From Kiloniella laminariae DSM 19542 (GTDB taxonomy: Bacteria; Pseudomonadota; Alphaproteobacteria; Kiloniellales; Kiloniellaceae): a DNA stretch of 64,000 nucleotides. Shown here one piece after another: positions 49,334 to 58,760 of this stretch (positions are counted from its first letter, which is position 1; each line of letters starts with the position of its first letter). Made by a program: the position numbers and the translations under genes. Under the pieces are notes generated by a model, which worked only from the letters and a program-made list of their open reading frames with translations, was not told the origin of the DNA and searched no databases. The stretch is taken from positions 109,529-173,528 of the forward strand of contig NZ_KB893167.1 in NCBI RefSeq assembly GCF_000374005.1. Direction: 5' to 3'.

Positions 49334-50761
49334 TTAATTTTTTTGTGAAACCTGGTCTGAAATTCTTCCAAGGGTCTCTTCTTTTTCAAGGATTACCATT
49401 ACTTCAAAAATTCCCGGTGATACATTGGACCCACTTAGTGCAGCGCGAAGAGGTTGTGCAATGTTACCGAGTTTAAGTTCCTGCGACTGGGCAAAATCTT
49501 TAATAGTGGCTTCGATGTTTTCTTCAGTCCAGGACTCGAGATTTTCCAGAAGAGGCAAGACCCCGGCCAGATGTGTCTTGGCGACTTCGGACAAAAGCTT
49601 ATCAGCCTTTTCATTAAGAATCAGTGGACGAGAGCGAACATAAAAAGCCGCACTGTCAGCCAGTTCATGTACAGTTTTAGCACGCTCTTTAAGACCGTTC
49701 ATCCCTGCTGTCAGTCTTGCCAGTCCACCCGCATCAAGTGTGATATCTTCTTTTTCACATATTTTTGGAGCAATAATATCTGTCAGATACTTGTTGTCAG
49801 CATGCCTGATATAGTGTCCGTTCAGATTTTCCAGCTTGGCAAAATCAAATCGGGAAGGAGATTTGCCGACGGCATCAATATCGAACCACTCGATTGCCTG
49901 TTCGGTAGAAATGATTTCCTCATCGCCGTGACCCCAGCCAAGGCGTAACAGATAGTTTCTCAGCGCTTCTGGCAGATAGCCCATTTCGTCCCGATAGGCC
50001 TCAACACCCAGAGCGCCATGTCTTTTTGAAAGTTTCGCGCCATCTGAGCCGTGGATGAGAGGAATATGCCCGAACTCGGGAACATCCCAGCCCATGGCAA
50101 GGAAAAGCTGGTTTTGCCGGAAGGCATTGGTCAGGTGATCATCACCACGGATCACATGGGTGATGCCCATATCGTGATCATCAACGACGACAGAAAGCAT
50201 GTAAGTTGGTGTTCCATCGGCACGCAGGAGCACCATGTCATCGAGCTGGCTGTTTGCTACAGTCACATCACCCTGAACCAGGTCACGGATGACCGTTTCA
50301 CCTTCCTGGGGCATGCGCAGACGAATTACCGGATCAATTCCGGCAGGGGCCTCAGAAGCCGGACGGTCGCGCCAGCGACCATCGTACTTGATCGGACGGC
50401 TTTCTGCACGGGCAAGGGCGCGCATTTCTTCAAGCTCTTCCGGACTGCAGTAACATCTGTAGGCTTTACCCGACGCGAGCAGCTCATTGGCAACTTCACG
50501 GTGGCGCTCGGCACGGGCAAACTGGAAGGTGATTTCACCGTCGTGATCAAGACCGAGCCAGTTCAGACCATCAATAATTGCTTCAATGGCTTCGGGGGTC
50601 GAGCGCTTGCGGTCTGTATCCTCAATTCTAAGAAGATACTGTCCACCGTGATGCTTTGCAAACAACCAGTTAAACAGGGCAGTACGGGCTCCTCCAATAT
50701 GCAGAAAACCGGTGGGGGAAGGTGCAAAACGGGTCACGACCTGTTTCGTGGACTGGCTCAT
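49334..50761 (-). CDS. gltX: Glutamyl-tRNA synthetase
   Basis: GltX charges tRNA-Glu and, in many bacteria lacking GlnRS, also tRNA-Gln. The 475-residue class I enzyme has the HIGH-type motif HIGG (21-24), the cysteine pair [10 protein letters not shown], and KLSKR in [14 protein letters not shown]. The C-terminal anticodon domain is intact. Alphaproteobacteria often carry two GluRS copies; whether this one is discriminating cannot be seen here. Confidence 0.96.
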   Translation of the reverse strand: MSQSTKQVVTRFAPSPTGFLHIGGARTALFNWLFAKHHGGQYLLRIEDTDRKRSTPEAIEAIIDGLNWLGLDHDGEITFQFARAERHREVANELLASGKAYRCYCSPEELEEMRALARAESRPIKYDGRWRDRPASEAPAGIDPVIRLRMPQEGETVIRDLVQGDVTVANSQLDDMVLLRADGTPTYMLSVVVDDHDMGITHVIRGDDHLTNAFRQNQLFLAMGWDVPEFGHIPLIHGSDGAKLSKRHGALGVEAYRDEMGYLPEALRNYLLRLGWGHGDEEIISTEQAIEWFDIDAVGKSPSRFDFAKLENLNGHYIRHADNKYLTDIIAPKICEKEDITLDAGGLARLTAGMNGLKERAKTVHELADSAAFYVRSRPLILNEKADKLLSEVAKTHLAGVLPLLENLESWTEENIEATIKDFAQSQELKLGNIAQPLRAALSGSNVSPGIFEVMVILEKEETLGRISDQVSQKN

Positions 50762-50998
50762 TACAGATATTCCGATAATTAATAAGTATTTAGGGTGTTT
50801 GTCTCACGAGGGACTGTTCGCGTCGAGACAGGATAATTTTTTATCCGTTCAGCAAACAATTGAGACAGTTGTTTCGCGAAATGTTTAGCATACTGTCTTG
50901 CTTGTCGCAAATGCTGTTGCATTCCATGTGATCTGATAGAGAAAGAAAACCGGACCTGATTGAACATTTAAAGGGTGTTTGTGGCCTGTTGCTGAAGT
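50762..50998 (-). other. gltX leader region rich in inverted repeats
   Basis: The 237-base gap between lysR and gltX holds three symmetric elements: TGTCTC (50800-50805) with GAGACA (50825-50830), GGATAA-TTTT-TTATCC (50831-50846), and the perfect palindrome TTTCGCGAAA (50872-50881). GAGACAG also recurs directly at 50825-50831 and 50862-50868. No clear promoter boxes or T-run terminator for lysR are visible. A 62-codon frame here has no ribosome site and is not called. Confidence 0.4.
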
Positions 50999-51919
50999 TC
51001 AAAACCTGATCTCTTCCAGTGTTTCGTTCAGGAAAGAGAGAAAAGCGTGAAGCTTTGGGACCAGCTCTCGTTTCTGGTGATATACGGCGTAACGATCCCG
51101 GGCGATTTGAGGGTATTGGGGGAGAAGGGGAACAAGAGCACCGTTCTTGATATCTTCGGCGACCATATAGTCGTTTAGATTGGCGATTCCCTGACCTGCT
51201 CTGGCCGCGTCCCTCAGGATGTAATAGCTGTTGGTTTCAAGCCTTGGCGATAATCTGATGCGATAAGACAGGCTGGCTCTGGTGAAGCTCCACTGGTTGG
51301 GCTGCTTCATTGCTGAATAGATCAGGGTGTCATGTTGTTGCAGGTCTCTGGGGCTGGTAGGAGATCCTTTTCTTTCGAGGTATGCCGGGGAAGCAACCAG
51401 ATATCTTTGTTGAGAGACAAGTTTAAGGGCATAGAGAGATGAGTCCGGCAAGCCATCGCTGGATCTGATGGCAAGATCATAACCGTCACGCGTTATGTCA
51501 CGTAGCTCCTCGGTAAGATCAAGTTCTACGGATACCTCCGGATATCGAGCAAGAAAGAGGGGCAGCTGTGGGCCCAGATAGTATTGCCCAAAAGCAGTGG
51601 GGGCTGTAATACGGAGATTTCCGACAGGCTCTTGTTGCATCACACTGATTGTCCCCTCAAGTGAGGTAACACGTGTCAGAATATCATTGCAGTCCTGATA
51701 ATAGAACTTTCCGGCATCCGTCAGGCTGAGTTGGCGCGTGGTTCGATAGAGAAGAGAAACACCGAGGTCTTTTTCAAGTTGCGAAATTGCCTTGCTGACC
51801 GAAGATGCCTTTAGTCCCAGGCTGTCAGCGGCTTTGTTGAATGCTCCAGATTCCACTACTCTGACAAAGACGGACATCAGGTGAAATTTATCCGAATATC
51901 GACGCATAACTGTTTCCAT
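50999..51919 (-). CDS. LysR-family transcriptional regulator
   Basis: The 306-residue protein has the N-terminal winged helix-turn-helix (about 10-70: FVRVVESGAFNKAADSLGLK, SSVSKAISQLEKDLGVSLLYR) followed by the two-lobed substrate-binding domain (NLRITAPTAFGQYYL onward). Sequence style, with FHLMSVFVRVVE and PVGNLRITAP, fits the broad AaeR/DsdC-like group of LysR proteins. It is divergent from an MFS permease across a 98-base gap containing a large inverted repeat, so it probably controls that permease and itself. ATG 51907 is an alternative start with GGAA upstream. The effector is unknown. Confidence 0.92.
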   Translation of the reverse strand: METVMRRYSDKFHLMSVFVRVVESGAFNKAADSLGLKASSVSKAISQLEKDLGVSLLYRTTRQLSLTDAGKFYYQDCNDILTRVTSLEGTISVMQQEPVGNLRITAPTAFGQYYLGPQLPLFLARYPEVSVELDLTEELRDITRDGYDLAIRSSDGLPDSSLYALKLVSQQRYLVASPAYLERKGSPTSPRDLQQHDTLIYSAMKQPNQWSFTRASLSYRIRLSPRLETNSYYILRDAARAGQGIANLNDYMVAEDIKNGALVPLLPQYPQIARDRYAVYHQKRELVPKLHAFLSFLNETLEEIRF

Positions 51920-51972
51920 AAAAGAATTATAAAGTCGATATTATAGGTAATTATCAGGGGTAAAAGGAAATA

Positions 51973-52011
51973 GTATCCAGTAGATCCTATTTTTAAAGAT
52001 CTATTGGATAC
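51973..52011. promoter_or_regulatory. 14-bp inverted repeat, probable LysR operator
   Basis: GTATCCAGTAGATC (51973-51986) is the reverse complement of GATCTATTGGATAC (51998-52011) except at one position, with an 11-base AT-rich centre. It lies between lysR and the MFS gene and ends only six bases before the permease start codon. Two TATAAT sequences on the minus strand (51945-51940 and 51931-51926) can serve as lysR -10 boxes without good -35 boxes. Confidence 0.7.
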
Positions 52012-52017
52012 AACTGA

Positions 52018-53277
52018 ATGTCTTCTCTTGCCTGCTCGATGCGCTTGTACCTGCTTGTCGTTTCCAATCTGGCGACTTCTATCGGACAGGGTATAGCCTT
52101 GATCGCTACTCCATGGTTCATCATTAACAACCAGAATGGTTCAGAGTTTTTTGGAATTGTTGCCTTTGCTACAAATGTCCTGATTTTTTTGACAGCCCCT
52201 TGGTTTGGGGTTTTGGTTGACAGATTTTCCCGGAAAAAAATTCTTGTCAGTCTTCGATTGGGATTTATTTCCCTGCTTCTGGTGCTGTTATTGTTCGTAA
52301 AGTTTTATCCTGATCAATATTCTTTGTTTCTTGCTCTGTATTTTACCTGCGGGAGCTTCTTTCTGATTCTGAACCAGTCTTCACGTTCGGCCTTTATTCA
52401 GGAGATTTTTTCCAAAAAACAGTATGCCAGAGTAAACTCAATCATGGAGGTTGAAGGACAATCGGCTGCGGTGATTACTGGCGCTATCGCGGCTGTAATA
52501 TTGTCCAGCTGGTCCCTGGAACATATATTGTGTCTCAACATAGCTGTATTGGGGCTTTCCTTGGTTACAATTCTGGCGATTGGGTATACCCTCAGGACCC
52601 TTGACCCCAAAAATCATGGTTCATTTGGTCAAGAATTTATCGTCGGGCTGAAGTACTTGGTACGTCATCCTAAAGAAACTATTTTTATCTTTGCCAGCTT
52701 TACGCCTTACAACTGTGTCCAGACAGCCAATTACCTGGTACCTGTCCTTTTAATCAGCCTTCTGGGAGAAACGGTCGAAGTACTTGCGCTTTATGAGATT
52801 GTCTTCGGGGCAGGGGCTATTGTCGCTGGTCTTGGTATCGTTGTTCTTTTTAAGGATATGCTTTCCACTAGAATTATCCTTGCCAATATGACGCTCTATA
52901 CCTTCGTTCTGGCGTTGCAGTCTGTTTGGCCGAGTGTCTGGACGATTGTATGGATGGCTTTTTTTCTGGGGTTTTCCAATAGCGCTCTGAGGGTTGCCCG
53001 TAATAACTGGATGATGAACATTATTGATCCTCAGGTTTTTGGGCGGGTTATGACGACAGTTCCCAGTTTGATGCTGGGGTTTAAGGCCCTTCTTATTGGG
53101 CTGGTTGCTTTTGTGGTTGAAGTTTTTACCCCCCATGCCGGTTTGTTTGTTTTGTTTGGATTCCAGTTATTCTCGCAGATACTTGCATGGTATTGTCAGA
53201 AATCCGGGTTGAAAGAAAGTCAGGGTGAAGATGAAACAATACTGATTGGCCTGGCGGGCATAAAACATAATATCTGA
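52018..53277 (+). CDS. Major facilitator superfamily transporter
   Basis: The 419-residue protein is very hydrophobic, with about 12 predicted membrane helices. The MFS motif A-like loop is seen after helix 2 (FGVLVDRFSRKKILVSLR), which suggests a proton-coupled exporter of the small drug/siderophore efflux type; the substrate cannot be inferred. There is no ribosome site before ATG 52018, and the operator palindrome ends six bases upstream, so the mRNA may be nearly leaderless; ATG 52039 (MRLYLLVV) is an alternative. Base use looks more AT-rich than the nuo or lpx genes by eye. comEC begins 19 bases downstream. Confidence 0.9.
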   Translation: MSSLACSMRLYLLVVSNLATSIGQGIALIATPWFIINNQNGSEFFGIVAFATNVLIFLTAPWFGVLVDRFSRKKILVSLRLGFISLLLVLLLFVKFYPDQYSLFLALYFTCGSFFLILNQSSRSAFIQEIFSKKQYARVNSIMEVEGQSAAVITGAIAAVILSSWSLEHILCLNIAVLGLSLVTILAIGYTLRTLDPKNHGSFGQEFIVGLKYLVRHPKETIFIFASFTPYNCVQTANYLVPVLLISLLGETVEVLALYEIVFGAGAIVAGLGIVVLFKDMLSTRIILANMTLYTFVLALQSVWPSVWTIVWMAFFLGFSNSALRVARNNWMMNIIDPQVFGRVMTTVPSLMLGFKALLIGLVAFVVEVFTPHAGLFVLFGFQLFSQILAWYCQKSGLKESQGEDETILIGLAGIKHNI

Positions 53278-53296
53278 CTGAATATGCGATTTGTAT

Positions 53297-55381
53297 ATGA
53301 TTCACAGTATATTACCTGCATTTATTAAGGTGTTGGATGGGCAAGGAAGTCTTCGGCTTGCGAACTGGATCCCGGTTCCTGTCGGGGGTGGTATTGCCCT
53401 TTATTTTCTGCTTTCTTTTGAGCCTGTGTTTAATCAGCTTGCTTTTCTGTGCCTGCTATTCTGGTGTATTTTTGCCTTGCTCTGGAGAAAGGCAAAAAAA
53501 CCTGTTGGTTGGGGGATGGTTCTGGTCGTGAGTCTTGTTCTGTCGGGGCTTGCCCTAGCAAGCTGGAGAACGTCGATAGTGAACGCTCCCAAACTTCTGT
53601 ATGAAATTGGGCCCCGGTATTTTGAAGGTGAAGTGGTCGCCGTCGAACCGGCATCACCGGGCCAGAGGTATTTACTGACGGGGCTGGATAACAAGGGCTT
53701 TGCCAGGCAACCGGTCCCGACATTCATCAGAGTAAGATCTAATCTAATCCAGCAAGAAATTGAGATTGGATCTCGCATTCGGTTTCTTGCTGTGCTGGCC
53801 CCACCTTCAGGGCCTTCGTCACCCGAAGGGTTTGATTTTGGCAGGCTGGCCTTTTTCAAACAGATTGGTGCGGTCGGCTATATCTGGGGCAGGGTAGAGA
53901 CGATTTCTGCTCCTGCAAAAGGAACGGATCGCCAGTACAGGGCTTTCTGGAACGTCACCAGACATCAGGTTACACGCCGTATAGAAAGTGTGCTTGATGG
54001 TGTTGCCGAAGATCTCGCCATTACCTTTATGACAGGGCAAAAAACAGGTCTCTCCAGAAAAGATCAGGAGAACATCAGAAAATCCGGTTTGGCGCACCTG
54101 TTGGCAATTTCCGGTTTGCATATGGGACTGGTTGCGGGCCTGGTTTTTTTCTCGGTGCGTTTTCTGCTGACCTGCTGGTCTTATCTTGCCCTGAGATATC
54201 CAACAAAGAAAATTGCAGCGCTGGTGACACTGGGCATCTGTTATGGATATCTTGAACTGGTCGGAGCTCCCTTATCAGCTCAACGCGCTTTTGTCATGGT
54301 TGCGATTACCCTGCTGGCAGTTCTGCTGGACAGGCAGGCGATTTCGATGCGCACGGTTTCTGTTGCGGCTCTGGTTCTTCTGATTATCACACCGGAAGTT
54401 CTGATATCAGCCAGCTTCCAGCTTTCCTTTGCGGCGGTTATTTCTCTGGTCGCAGTGTTTGAATACCGGAACAGTAAGGCGTTTGGGAACACACGGATAA
54501 AGGACAGTAACCCTGGAAGCCGAGTTTTCGACTATTTAAGCATGACGGTTCTTTGCTCTTTAACCGCAACTGTCGCGACGGCTCCTTTTATCGCCTATCA
54601 CTTTCATAGCATTCCTTTATTGGGCGTAATCGCCAATCTGGTTGCTGTACCTTTAACGGCGATAATTGTGATGCCGTTGGTGCTCTTGAGCTATCTTTTG
54701 ATGCCTTTGGGATTAGAGCAACTTGCACTGGTTCCGCTTGGCTGGGCGTTTGAATTTCTGGTTCTGATCGGGGAAATGGTGGCTTCTGTTCCTGAGGGAG
54801 AGATGAGGGTTCCGGTCTTTCCTGTCTGGTATCTTGTTTTGTTTATCTTTGGCGGATTATGGCTCTGTCTCTTCAAAGGGATATTTAGATACGGGGGCGG
54901 AGGATTGATTGTTCTTTTTGTCGGGCTTGTTGTTTTTACAGGAACAAAGCCGGATATTCTTGTTGATGGGAAAAGTGGACTGATCGCGATACGGCAGGAT
55001 GAAAAACTATACCTCAATCATCCTCGGCGTGCCCGTTTTGTATCTGGTATCTGGCAAAAGGAAACAGCGAGTGTGCAAGCTTTGGACTGGGTAAAGTTGC
55101 CACCAGACAAATTTCGCTGTGACGCCTGGGCCTGTCGACTGGATCTGGCAGATAAGAAAATTGCTTTGATACATGCGGGAGAGGCGTTTGAAGAGGATTG
55201 TTCAAATGCTGATTATATTATTTCTCTGCTCCGCGTGCCAAAGTGGTGCGGAGGTGAGAACAGGACTGTGATTGGTTATGATCAATTGAAGAAACAGGGG
55301 GCTCACCACCTGTTTCTTGCCGAGGAAGGTCTGCGAATAAACTATAGTAAAAAAGAAAGTGATTTTCGCCCCTGGATGTAA
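53297..55381 (+). CDS. comEC: ComEC/Rec2-family DNA uptake channel protein
   Basis: ComEC forms the inner-membrane channel for single-stranded DNA in natural transformation. The 694-residue protein has N-terminal helices, an OB-like periplasmic DUF4131 segment (about 90-210) and the competence domain with SGLAHLLAISGLHMGLVAGL, GAPLSAQRAFVM and SFQLSFAAVISLV. The C-terminal metallo-beta-lactamase part is short and without HXHXDH, as usual in alphaproteobacteria. ATG 53297 is used. comEC next to gltX and lexA is conserved; here lysR and the MFS gene intervene. Confidence 0.92.
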   Translation: MIHSILPAFIKVLDGQGSLRLANWIPVPVGGGIALYFLLSFEPVFNQLAFLCLLFWCIFALLWRKAKKPVGWGMVLVVSLVLSGLALASWRTSIVNAPKLLYEIGPRYFEGEVVAVEPASPGQRYLLTGLDNKGFARQPVPTFIRVRSNLIQQEIEIGSRIRFLAVLAPPSGPSSPEGFDFGRLAFFKQIGAVGYIWGRVETISAPAKGTDRQYRAFWNVTRHQVTRRIESVLDGVAEDLAITFMTGQKTGLSRKDQENIRKSGLAHLLAISGLHMGLVAGLVFFSVRFLLTCWSYLALRYPTKKIAALVTLGICYGYLELVGAPLSAQRAFVMVAITLLAVLLDRQAISMRTVSVAALVLLIITPEVLISASFQLSFAAVISLVAVFEYRNSKAFGNTRIKDSNPGSRVFDYLSMTVLCSLTATVATAPFIAYHFHSIPLLGVIANLVAVPLTAIIVMPLVLLSYLLMPLGLEQLALVPLGWAFEFLVLIGEMVASVPEGEMRVPVFPVWYLVLFIFGGLWLCLFKGIFRYGGGGLIVLFVGLVVFTGTKPDILVDGKSGLIAIRQDEKLYLNHPRRARFVSGIWQKETASVQALDWVKLPPDKFRCDAWACRLDLADKKIALIHAGEAFEEDCSNADYIISLLRVPKWCGGENRTVIGYDQLKKQGAHHLFLAEEGLRINYSKKESDFRPWM

Positions 55382-55390
55382 GGGGCGAAA
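55364..55390. terminator. Hairpin spanning the comEC stop codon
   Basis: TTTCGCCCC (55364-55372) is perfectly complementary to GGGGCGAAA (55382-55390), and the comEC TAA lies in the loop. On the minus strand it is followed nine bases later by a T-run, so it may end the convergent lexA transcript; on the plus strand the T-run is poor. Confidence 0.6.
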
Positions 55391-55450
55391 GAATTCTTTA
55401 ATAATTTACATTAATATTTTATTTTAAGTCACTGTAATTGATGTTATTAT

Positions 55451-56152
55451 TTAGTGATATTTTCTTAACAAGCCAACAAGCTTCCCCTGTACCTGTACCC
55501 GATCAGATTCGTAACTTTTGCTTTCATAAAGAGCATTTGCAGGTATCAGTTCAACACGGCCTTTGTTGCGGCGGACATGTTTAAGGGTTGCTTCAGTATT
55601 GTCGACAAATGCTACGCCAATCTGGCCATTCTCGATGACGTCACAGCGCTGGATCAGGACAGTATCCCCATCCAGTATGCCAGCTTCAATCATGGAATCT
55701 CCTTCGACTGTCAGCGCATAGTGATCACCAGTTCCAATCAATCCAAAGGGGACATCCAGGTAGGAAGAGGGGTCACTCAAAGCTTCGATAGGCGTTCCTG
55801 CAGCAATTTTGCCATAGAGCGGGATTTGTAATGTGTCATCATCCTGCGAAGACTGGTTGGCGGCTTCGACTGTGGTGCCCAGAAGAGGGTTTCTGACTGC
55901 TGTCCGGGAGTGAGGCTGCGCAGAGGTACTGGCAAGATCTTCGGGCAATTTCAAGATCTCGACTGCCCGGGCACGGTGGGCAAGGCGTCGTATGAAACCG
56001 CGTTCTTCCAGCGCAGTAACCAAGCGATGAATACCAGATTTTGATTTGAGAGAAAGTGCGTCCTTCATCTCGTCAAAAGAAGGGGAAACCCCGGTTTTTG
56101 ATAGATGATCCCGAATATAGATCAGCAGTTCTCGTTGCTTCTTGGTCAACAT
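55451..56152 (-). CDS. lexA: LexA repressor
   Basis: LexA represses SOS genes and cleaves itself when RecA is activated. The 233-residue protein has the winged HTH (LTKKQRELLIYIRDHL, SPSFDEMKDALSLKSKSG), a longer linker than E. coli LexA, the cleavage site A118-G119 (KIAAGTPIE), catalytic S153 (EGDSMIEAG) and K191 (TLKHVRR). The promoter region carries an SOS box, so it is autoregulated. It follows moeA on the same strand. Confidence 0.97.
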   Translation of the reverse strand: MLTKKQRELLIYIRDHLSKTGVSPSFDEMKDALSLKSKSGIHRLVTALEERGFIRRLAHRARAVEILKLPEDLASTSAQPHSRTAVRNPLLGTTVEAANQSSQDDDTLQIPLYGKIAAGTPIEALSDPSSYLDVPFGLIGTGDHYALTVEGDSMIEAGILDGDTVLIQRCDVIENGQIGVAFVDNTEATLKHVRRNKGRVELIPANALYESKSYESDRVQVQGKLVGLLRKYH

Positions 56153-56211
56153 CGCTCTTCCCCCGGGACTGTCTATTTTTTAAATAGAACAAAACAAAAA
56201 CACATAGATTT

Positions 56212-56240
56212 GTTCTACTTTAGTTCTCATTTGTGGTCAA
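56212..56240 (-). promoter_or_regulatory. lexA promoter with SOS box
   Basis: The plus strand reads GTTC-TACTTTA-GTTC at 56212-56226, an exact alphaproteobacterial SOS box (GTTC-N7-GTTC). On the minus strand TTGACC (56240-56235) and TAGAAC (56217-56212) form -35 and -10 with a 17-base spacer, so the box covers the -10. A second, imperfect half-site pair, GAAC-N7-AAAC, lies at 56187-56201. Confidence 0.85.
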
Positions 56241-56264
56241 GCTGAAAGTGCAGAAAACCGGGAA

Positions 56265-57458
56265 TTAGAGCCTGATAATCTCTACTTCAGTTCCTTTTTC
56301 TGCTGCTGGAGCAAAGGGCGGCCGTATCACAAGGCAGTTTGCCTGTTTCAACAAATTCAACATTGAGCTGTCTTGCTTCTGGAAAGGGGTGACTGATAGT
56401 TGTCCTTCCTTGTTTCTGGAAAGACTTGCCCGGAGATAGTCCTGACGCTTGTCATTGGCTTCAAGAGAGAATTCCAGAACAGCGGTTTCGCTTTGCTGGT
56501 TATCGGGATCTTGTCCGGTCATTTTTTTCAGAGCCGGGCGGGCAAAGATATAGGCACAGACAAGAGTCGAAACCGGATTGCCCGGCAGACCAAGTATGGG
56601 GGTCTTACCCAGCTTGCCAAAAATCAGCGGCTTTCCAGGACGCATGGCAATACGCCAAAAATCAAGCTCGAGCCCCTGTTCCCCGAGAACCGATCGCACC
56701 AGATCGTGATCTCCGACCGAAGCTCCGCCCGTTGTCAGTAGTAAATCCGCACCTTCTGCACCGCGGGCCAGTCTGGCCAGAGCATCGCGGTCATCCGGCG
56801 CAATCCCCAGAGAGATGGGCTCGCCCCCGCATTCCCTGACAAAAGCCATCAGGGCTGTTGTATTCGAGCTGACAATCTGGTTCGGCCCAATATCTTGCCC
56901 GGGCAAGACGACTTCATCCCCGGTTGCCAGAATTGCCACACGGGGCTTGCGATAGACTTCAAGCCAGGGGTGATTCATAGCTGCAGCAAGGGCGAGGTCA
57001 CGGGCTGTGAGCAATGTACCTTTCACAAGGCCGGTTTCGCCTTCTTTGAAGTCAAGTCCGGCAGGGCGGATATAGCGACCGGGCTTTTCACCTTCTTTGA
57101 TCAGAACAATTTGATCAGTCTGATGCGTATTCTCCTGAATGATAATGGTATCAGCTCCGCGAGGAACCGGGCCGCCAGTAAAGATCCTTACTGCCTGTCC
57201 GGCAAGCAGCTCTTTGGGATAGCAACCACCGGCAGGGGCTTCGCCCACGACCGTCAACTCAATTGGGAGTTTCCGAATATCTGTGGCGCGAACAGCATAG
57301 CCATCCATGGCAGAGACATCTGAAGGAGGCTGGGTTAGTCTGGCTTTGAGGTCACTTGCCAGGACTCTTCCCAAGCCGTCGTTGAGTGAAATCGTCTCAG
57401 GAGCCAGAGTATCGAAGGCTTTGAGTATACGACTGAGAGCTTCTTCAACTGATAACAT
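56265..57458 (-). CDS. moeA: Molybdopterin molybdenumtransferase MoeA
   Basis: MoeA inserts molybdate into adenylylated molybdopterin to give Moco. The 397-residue protein has the N-terminal QPPSDVSAMDGYAVRA, GPVPRGADTIIIQE, the MoCF-binding domain with TTGGASVGDHDLV and GKPLIFGKL...GLPGNPVS, and a C-terminal beta domain. Its ATG shares one base with the moaC stop (TAATG), indicating coupled translation. Confidence 0.96.
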   Translation of the reverse strand: MLSVEEALSRILKAFDTLAPETISLNDGLGRVLASDLKARLTQPPSDVSAMDGYAVRATDIRKLPIELTVVGEAPAGGCYPKELLAGQAVRIFTGGPVPRGADTIIIQENTHQTDQIVLIKEGEKPGRYIRPAGLDFKEGETGLVKGTLLTARDLALAAAMNHPWLEVYRKPRVAILATGDEVVLPGQDIGPNQIVSSNTTALMAFVRECGGEPISLGIAPDDRDALARLARGAEGADLLLTTGGASVGDHDLVRSVLGEQGLELDFWRIAMRPGKPLIFGKLGKTPILGLPGNPVSTLVCAYIFARPALKKMTGQDPDNQQSETAVLEFSLEANDKRQDYLRASLSRNKEGQLSVTPFQKQDSSMLNLLKQANCLVIRPPFAPAAEKGTEVEIIRL

Positions 57459-57940
57459 TATACAGCCTCGTAGGTGCCTGATTTTCCGCCTGTTTTTTTC
57501 TCCAGCTTGATGTCGGTGATCTGGATGCCTTTATCAACAGCCTTGCACATGTCGTAGATGGTCAATGCAGCAACGGACACAGCTGTAAGAGCCTCCATCT
57601 CGACGCCGGTTTGCCCGGTTAGTTTACAGGTGGCTGTGACCTTGATGGTGTTTTGATCTGGCAGCAGTTCAAAGTCGACTTTGACCGAGGAGAGCATCAG
57701 GGGGTGGCAAAGCGGGATCAGATCCGGCGTACGTTTTGCCCCCATGATCCCGGCCAGGCGGGCGACGGAAAGAACATCACCTTTTTTCAGGCCGCCTTGC
57801 CGGATCAAAGCCATTGTTTCCGGCTGAACCAGGACCCGTCCGCTGGCCGTGGCGCTTCTGGATGTTTCCTGTTTGTCGGACACATCCACCATGACAGCCT
57901 TGCCGTCCTTGTCAAAATGCGTGAACTCGCCACCGGACAT
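57458..57940 (-). CDS. moaC: Cyclic pyranopterin monophosphate synthase MoaC
   Basis: MoaC converts the MoaA product to cyclic pyranopterin monophosphate early in Moco synthesis. The 160-residue protein has [31 protein letters not shown] and the [20 protein letters not shown] motif with active-site lysines and aspartate. It lies 25 bases downstream of trpC. Confidence 0.97.
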   Translation of the reverse strand: MSGGEFTHFDKDGKAVMVDVSDKQETSRSATASGRVLVQPETMALIRQGGLKKGDVLSVARLAGIMGAKRTPDLIPLCHPLMLSSVKVDFELLPDQNTIKVTATCKLTGQTGVEMEALTAVSVAALTIYDMCKAVDKGIQITDIKLEKKTGGKSGTYEAV

Positions 57941-57965
57941 TTTTTACGCCTTTCCTGGGCTTGCC

Positions 57966-58760
57966 TTATTGTTGCAACAGCTTGCGTGTTGCTTCTGCTA
58001 CATCATCCTGACGCATCAGGGATTCTCCAATGAGGAAAGTTGTCGCACCCGTCGCTTTCATGCGTTTCAGGTCTTCTGGCGTGTGCAGTCCGCTTTCGGC
58101 GATCAGCAGTTTTTCCGCAGGGACCATACGCGACAGCTCTTCAGTCGTGGCGATATCTATCTGCATGGTTTTGAGGTTACGGTTGTTTACCCCAAGAAGG
58201 GGAGATGATAACCGGGACAAGGCACGGGTCATTTCCTGAGCGTCATGAACTTCGACCAGCACATCCATGCCCAGTTCAAAAGCCAGGGATTCCAGCTCGG
58301 ATGCTTGGTTGTCAGACAAAGCAGCCATGATCAGCAGGATACAGTCAGCCCCAAGAGCCCGGGATTCCACAATCTGATAGGGTTCCAGCATGAAATCCTT
58401 GCGCAGCGCCGGTAAGGTAACGGCATCTCTTGCCGCGACGAGATAGTTGTCAGACCCCTGAAAATAAGGCTCATCTGTCAGGACCGAGAGGCAGGTTGCG
58501 CCACCATTCTGATAAGCACGGGCCAGAACTGGAGGATCAAAATCCGCCCGGATCAGGCCTTTGCTTGGCGATGCTTTTTTGATCTCGGCAATAAGTCCAT
58601 ATTTGCCAAGGTCAAAACGTTGTTTCAGGGCCTTATAAAAACCGCGGGCAGGAGACTGCTCCTTCGCCCTGTTTTCCAGATCCCCAAGAGAGACCGTTTT
58701 TTTTCTGGCGGCAACAAAGGCGGTCTTGTCGTCACAAATACGTTTTAGAACATCACTCAC
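57966..58760 (-). CDS. trpC: Indole-3-glycerol phosphate synthase
   Basis: TrpC closes the indole ring in tryptophan synthesis. The 264-residue TIM barrel has [54 protein letters not shown] and [11 protein letters not shown]. It is a stand-alone enzyme with no fused TrpF. It overlaps trpD by four bases (ATGA). Confidence 0.97.
   Translation of the reverse strand: MSDVLKRICDDKTAFVAARKKTVSLGDLENRAKEQSPARGFYKALKQRFDLGKYGLIAEIKKASPSKGLIRADFDPPVLARAYQNGGATCLSVLTDEPYFQGSDNYLVAARDAVTLPALRKDFMLEPYQIVESRALGADCILLIMAALSDNQASELESLAFELGMDVLVEVHDAQEMTRALSRLSSPLLGVNNRNLKTMQIDIATTEELSRMVPAEKLLIAESGLHTPEDLKRMKATGATTFLIGESLMRQDDVAEATRKLLQQ

Noticed and set aside
50779..50967. 62-codon minus-strand frame before gltX
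   Set aside because: No ribosome site, low-complexity basic composition and it covers several inverted repeats; more likely a leader region.
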